From Parvibaculum sp. (GTDB lineage Bacteria; Pseudomonadota; Alphaproteobacteria; Parvibaculales; Parvibaculaceae): a stretch of DNA of 41,445 nt. The translations under genes and the position numbers were made by a program. Below the pieces are notes generated by a model that was not told the DNA's origin, made no database searches, and saw only the letters and a list, made by a program, of their open reading frames with translations. The DNA is taken from contig NZ_NYVD01000117.1 of the NCBI RefSeq assembly GCF_002684405.1, positions 1 to 41,445 on the forward strand, given 5' to 3'. Shown here in pieces: positions 38,353-41,445 of this stretch. Each line of letters begins with the position of its first letter. Within the stretch, counting starts at the first letter, position 1.

Positions 38353-39186
38353 TTAACCCTTACGCTTGTGACGGCTACGGACGATATACTTGTCGGTCGC
38401 CTTGTTGCTGCGCGTGCGCTTGCCCTTGGTCGGCTTGCCCCACGGCGTCACCGGATGACGGCCGCCCGAAGTACGTCCTTCACCACCGCCATGCGGATGG
38501 TCGACCGGGTTCATAACCACGCCGCGAACATGCGGGCGCTTGCCCATCCAGCGCTTGCGGCCGGCTTTCGCGATCGTGATGTTCATGTGGTCCGGATTGG
38601 ACACCGCGCCGATCGACGCCATGCACTCACCCGAAACCATGCGCGTCTCACCGGAAGAAAGGCGAAGCAGCGCGTAACCCTGGTCGCGGCCGACGAGCTG
38701 CACATAGGCACCCGCGGACCGTGCGATCTGACCACCCTTGCCCGGCTTCATCTCCACATTGTGGACGATGGTGCCGACCGGAATGTTCTTCAGCGGCATC
38801 GCATTGCCCGGCTTCACGTCAACGCGCTCGCCCGAAACCACCTTGTCGCCAGCCTGCAGACGCTGCGGCGCCAGAATGTAGCTCAGCTCGCCATCGTCAT
38901 ACTTGATGAGAGCGATGAACGCGGTCCGGTTCGGATCGTATTCGAGGCGTTCCACCGTCGCAGAGACGTCGGCCTTGCGGCGCTTGAAGTCCACAAGACG
39001 ATAGCTGCGCTTGTGCCCGCCACCGCGGAAGCGTGTCGTCACGCGGCCCTTGTTGTTACGGCCACCCGACTTGGTGAGGCCTTCCGTCAAGGTCTTCACG
39101 GGCTTGCCCTTGTGAAGACCCGACCGGTCCACGATCACCAGGCCGCGTTGCGCCGGGCTTGTCGGTTTGTACTTTTTAAGTGCCAT
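38353..39186 (-). CDS. rplB: 50S ribosomal protein L2
   Basis: A 277-residue L2. The RNA-binding [24 protein letters not shown] near residue 40 and the C-terminal peptidyl-transferase-proximal [35 protein letters not shown] with its conserved histidine are present. Confidence 0.98.
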   Translation of the reverse strand: MALKKYKPTSPAQRGLVIVDRSGLHKGKPVKTLTEGLTKSGGRNNKGRVTTRFRGGGHKRSYRLVDFKRRKADVSATVERLEYDPNRTAFIALIKYDDGELSYILAPQRLQAGDKVVSGERVDVKPGNAMPLKNIPVGTIVHNVEMKPGKGGQIARSAGAYVQLVGRDQGYALLRLSSGETRMVSGECMASIGAVSNPDHMNITIAKAGRKRWMGKRPHVRGVVMNPVDHPHGGGEGRTSGGRHPVTPWGKPTKGKRTRSNKATDKYIVRSRHKRKG

Positions 39187-39229
39187 AGCTTTAAGCTTCT
39201 TACCTTGGCGGCCCTAGCGGACCAATTCC

Positions 39230-39520
39230 TCAAAGACCCGTCGTGATGTCGATCGAATGGCCCTCTTCGAGGGTCACGACCGCCTTCTTGACGTCGCTCT
39301 GCTTACCCTTGATGCCGCGGAAACGCTTCGTCTTGCCCTTCCGGTTCAGCGTGTTAACCGCTTTCACCTTCACCTTGAAGAGAGCTTCGACCGCTTCCTT
39401 CACCTGAGGCTTCGTCGCGCTATCGACAACCTTGAAAACCACCTGGTTGTTCTCGGCCGCGAAGGTCGACTTCTCGGTGATGATCGGCGCCACGATGATG
39501 TCGTAATGCGTCTCGCTCAT
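39230..39520 (-). CDS. rplW: 50S ribosomal protein L23
   Basis: A 96-residue L23 with [64 protein letters not shown]. It sits at the exit-tunnel rim. Its start overlaps the rplD stop by 4 bp. Confidence 0.98.
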   Translation of the reverse strand: MSETHYDIIVAPIITEKSTFAAENNQVVFKVVDSATKPQVKEAVEALFKVKVKAVNTLNRKGKTKRFRGIKGKQSDVKKAVVTLEEGHSIDITTGL

Positions 39521-40140
39521 TTGAAGCGCGCCTCCAGGCTCTCGACTGCGGCCTTGGTCAGCACGAGCTTCTCGCGCCGCAGAATGTCGTACACATTGAT
39601 GCCCTGCACCGGCAGCACATCCACATTCGGGATGTTGCTCGCGGCCTTGGCGAAATTCGAGTCGAGCTCCGCACCGTCGATGATGAGCGCATTGCTCAGC
39701 CCCAGCTTCGCGAAGGCCTCCTTGGCGGCCTTGGTCTTCGGCTCTGTGAGCTTCGCCTCGTCGATGATGACGAGATTGTCGCTCTTGGCCTTGCTCGAAA
39801 GAGCATGGCGCAGCGCAAGCGCGCGAACCTTCTTGGGCAGGTCGATCGTATGGCTGCGCACAACCGGACCAAACGCCTTGCCGCCACCACGGAACTGCGG
39901 CGCCTTGCGGTCACCGTGACGCGCACCGCCAGAACCCTTCTGACGCACGAACTTCTTGCCCGTGGCCGCGATCTCGCTGCGGCCCTTCGTCTTGTGCGTG
40001 CCGGCCTGACGCTTGGCGAGCTGATAGCTGACCATGCGATGCAGGATGTCCGCGCGGGGTTCCAGCGCAAACACTTCGTCGAGAAGCTCGACAGAGCCCG
40101 CCTTGCCGGCGTCGAGCGTGGTTACGTCCGCCTTCATCAC
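39517..40140 (-). CDS. rplD: 50S ribosomal protein L4
   Basis: A 207-residue L4. The exit-tunnel loop [49 protein letters not shown] is clear. In E. coli L4 autoregulates the S10 operon; no test of that here. The ATG overlaps the rplC stop by 4 bp. Confidence 0.98.
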   Translation of the reverse strand: MMKADVTTLDAGKAGSVELLDEVFALEPRADILHRMVSYQLAKRQAGTHKTKGRSEIAATGKKFVRQKGSGGARHGDRKAPQFRGGGKAFGPVVRSHTIDLPKKVRALALRHALSSKAKSDNLVIIDEAKLTEPKTKAAKEAFAKLGLSNALIIDGAELDSNFAKAASNIPNVDVLPVQGINVYDILRREKLVLTKAAVESLEARFK

Positions 40141-40931
40141 GCACCTTCCTTGTCGGCGCCTTCGGCACCATTCGTCTCTTCAGCCGGCGCTTCGGCGGGA
40201 GCGTCTTCGGCAGCCACTTCCGCAGCTTCCTCGGCAGGCTTCGCAAGCTCTTCGCCAGCCCGGCGGAACGCACCCGGCATCGGGGCTTCGTCGGGAAGCT
40301 TGGACTTCACCGCGTCGCGAAGCATGATCCAGCCGCCCTTGGAGCCCGGCACCGCGCCGCGCACCATGATGAGGCCGCGCTCCGGATCGGTCTGCACCAC
40401 TTCCAGGTTCTGCGTCGTCACACGACGCGCACCCATGTGGCCGGCCATTTTCTTGCCCTTGAACACCTTGCCGGGGTCCTGGCACTGACCGGTCGAGCCG
40501 TGGCTGCGGTGGCTGATCGACACGCCATGCGTTGCACGCAGGCCGCCGAAATTGTGCCGCTTCATCGCACCCTGAAAGCCCTTACCGATCGACGTGCCGC
40601 AGGCATCGACGAGCTGGCCGGCGACGAAATGATCCGCCGTCAGTTCCACGCCCACGTCGAGCAGGTTTTCCGGGGTCACGCGGAACTCCACGATCTCCCT
40701 CTTCGGCTCGACGCTCGCCACGGCAAACTGGCCGCGCTGCGATCTGGACACGTTCTTCGCCTTGGCAAGCCCGGCACCGAGCTGAACGGCGGTGTAGCCG
40801 TTCTTTTCCTCGGTACGCTGGCTGACAACCTGGCAATTATCCAGCTTCAGCACCGTCACTGGTACATGCCGCCCGTCTTCGGTGAACAGGCGGGTCATGC
40901 CCATCTTTTTGACAATCACACCGGAACGCAT
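40137..40931 (-). CDS. rplC: 50S ribosomal protein L3 with acidic C-terminal tail
   Basis: A 264-residue L3 (E. coli 209). The start ATG (40929-40931) gives [32 protein letters not shown]. The core contains the [44 protein letters not shown] region near the peptidyl-transferase centre. After the core is an extension of about 50 residues rich in Ala and Glu ([26 protein letters not shown]), which should be disordered or a simple acidic helix. A longer frame to 40994 lacks family support. Confidence 0.97.
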   Translation of the reverse strand: MRSGVIVKKMGMTRLFTEDGRHVPVTVLKLDNCQVVSQRTEEKNGYTAVQLGAGLAKAKNVSRSQRGQFAVASVEPKREIVEFRVTPENLLDVGVELTADHFVAGQLVDACGTSIGKGFQGAMKRHNFGGLRATHGVSISHRSHGSTGQCQDPGKVFKGKKMAGHMGARRVTTQNLEVVQTDPERGLIMVRGAVPGSKGGWIMLRDAVKSKLPDEAPMPGAFRRAGEELAKPAEEAAEVAAEDAPAEAPAEETNGAEGADKEGA

Positions 40932-40968
40932 GGTCCCATTCCTCGTCTTGATCCAGAAAACAAGCTGC

Positions 40969-41277
40969 TTAGAGCTTGATTTCCACGTCCACACCGGCCG
41001 CCAGGTCGAGCTTCATAAGAGCGTCTACCGTCTGGGGCGTGGGGTCCACGATGTCGAGCACACGCTTGTGCGTCCGAATTTCGAATTGCTCACGGCTCTT
41101 CTTGTCGATATGCGGGCCGCGAAGCACCGTAAATTTTTCAAGCCGCGTCGGCAGCGGGATAGGACCCAGAACCTGGGCGCCCGTACGCTTCGCCGTGTTC
41201 ACGATTTCCCGCGTGGACACGTCCAGCACACGGTGGTCGAAACCCTTGAGCCTGATGCGGATCTTCTGCTGTTGCAT
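40969..41277 (-). CDS. rpsJ: 30S ribosomal protein S10
   Basis: A 102-residue S10: [26 protein letters not shown] with [67 protein letters not shown]. It also works with NusB in antitermination in E. coli. First complete ribosomal gene of the cluster, 70 bp after tuf. Confidence 0.98.
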   Translation of the reverse strand: MQQQKIRIRLKGFDHRVLDVSTREIVNTAKRTGAQVLGPIPLPTRLEKFTVLRGPHIDKKSREQFEIRTHKRVLDIVDPTPQTVDALMKLDLAAGVDVEIKL

Positions 41278-41308
41278 CTTCAATCCTTGCCTGTAATCGG
41301 CTTGGGCG

Positions 41309-41331
41309 GGGCGCGCCGCCAAGGCGCGCCC
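41309..41331 (-). repeat. GC-rich hairpin between tuf and rpsJ
   Basis: GGGCGCGCC-GCCAA-GGCGCGCCC is a perfect 9-bp stem in the 70-bp gap. On the minus strand it is followed by CGCCCAAG, not a T run, so it may be an attenuator, processing or stabilising structure rather than a terminator. Confidence 0.6.
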
Positions 41332-41347
41332 TCACCTGTTTCTTACA

Positions 41348-41445
41348 TCACTCGATGATCTTGGAGACGACGCCGGCGCCGACGGTACGACCGCCTTCGC
41401 GGATGGCGAAGCGCAGCTTCTCTTCCATCGCGATCGGCGCGATCA
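41348..41445 (-). CDS. tuf: Elongation factor Tu, C-terminal end (partial)
   Basis: The last 31 codons or so of EF-Tu, reading [18 protein letters not shown] and then [13 protein letters not shown] before TGA at 41348-41350. This is the invariant C terminus of bacterial EF-Tu domain 3. The rest lies beyond the window. It precedes rpsJ as in the str-S10 arrangement. Confidence 0.95.
   Translation of the reverse strand, partial: IAPIAMEEKLRFAIREGGRTVGAGVVSKIIE

Overview
This 41.4 kb window is a high-GC, densely packed stretch of chromosome from an alphaproteobacterium. The evidence for that is a bacterial ATP12-type F1-ATPase assembly chaperone, an AsmA protein, a short-LID adenylate kinase, an S10-spc-alpha cluster whose distal part lacks rpsD and rpmJ, and assimilatory APS-reductase-type CysH. 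The genus is not certain; a Parvibaculum-like or other Hyphomicrobiales organism would fit. Nothing in the window looks like an IS element, prophage, CRISPR array or rRNA operon.

Region 1 (1-6.1 kb) is leucine/isovalerate catabolism. A methylcrotonyl-CoA carboxylase pair (biotin subunit cut by the window edge, plus carboxyltransferase) and isovaleryl-CoA dehydrogenase lie in one leftward operon. A TetR regulator and a small SnoaL/NTF2-like protein are transcribed divergently, and the intergenic region holds a clear palindromic operator candidate. An acetyl-CoA acetyltransferase follows. Region 2 (6.1-13.6 kb) is mixed housekeeping: a PAP2 phosphatase, an exported Kelch protein, the Mg transporter MgtE, tRNA-Leu(GAG), a siroheme-synthase-domain/cysH pair, an orphan FliN-type protein, lipB, and an exported bactofilin-like beta-helix protein with a membrane domain.

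Region 3 (13.6-18.2 kb) is the propionyl-CoA carboxylase operon pccB-pccA. It is interrupted by a lower-GC gene for a DUF4393/Abi-alpha (abortive-infection-like) protein that fits exactly between the pccB stop and the pccA start. This is the most unusual arrangement in the window. Region 4 (18.2-26.7 kb) is a leftward chain, rarA-crcB-rluC-like-HAD phosphatase-asmA-ATP12, joined by 4-nt stop/start overlaps at its proximal end. Divergent from it are the iron-storage pair bfd-bfr, preceded by TTGCAA-type repeats that may be an iron-responsive operator. A Do/DegQ periplasmic protease follows.

Region 5 (26.8-41.4 kb) is the translation/secretion super-operon, read leftward: tuf (3' end), rpsJ, rplC, rplD, rplW, rplB, rpsS, rplV, rpsC, rplP, rpmC, rpsQ, rplN, rplX, rplE, rpsN, rpsH, rplF, rplR, rpsE, rpmD, rplO, secY, adk, then rpsM, rpsK, rpoA, rplQ. 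A 334-bp gap before rpsM contains a near-consensus sigma-70 promoter and a mosaic of palindromes forming a long leader, so the alpha operon can be transcribed independently. Other hairpins lie between rpsK and rpoA and between tuf and rpsJ, and an intrinsic terminator follows rplQ.
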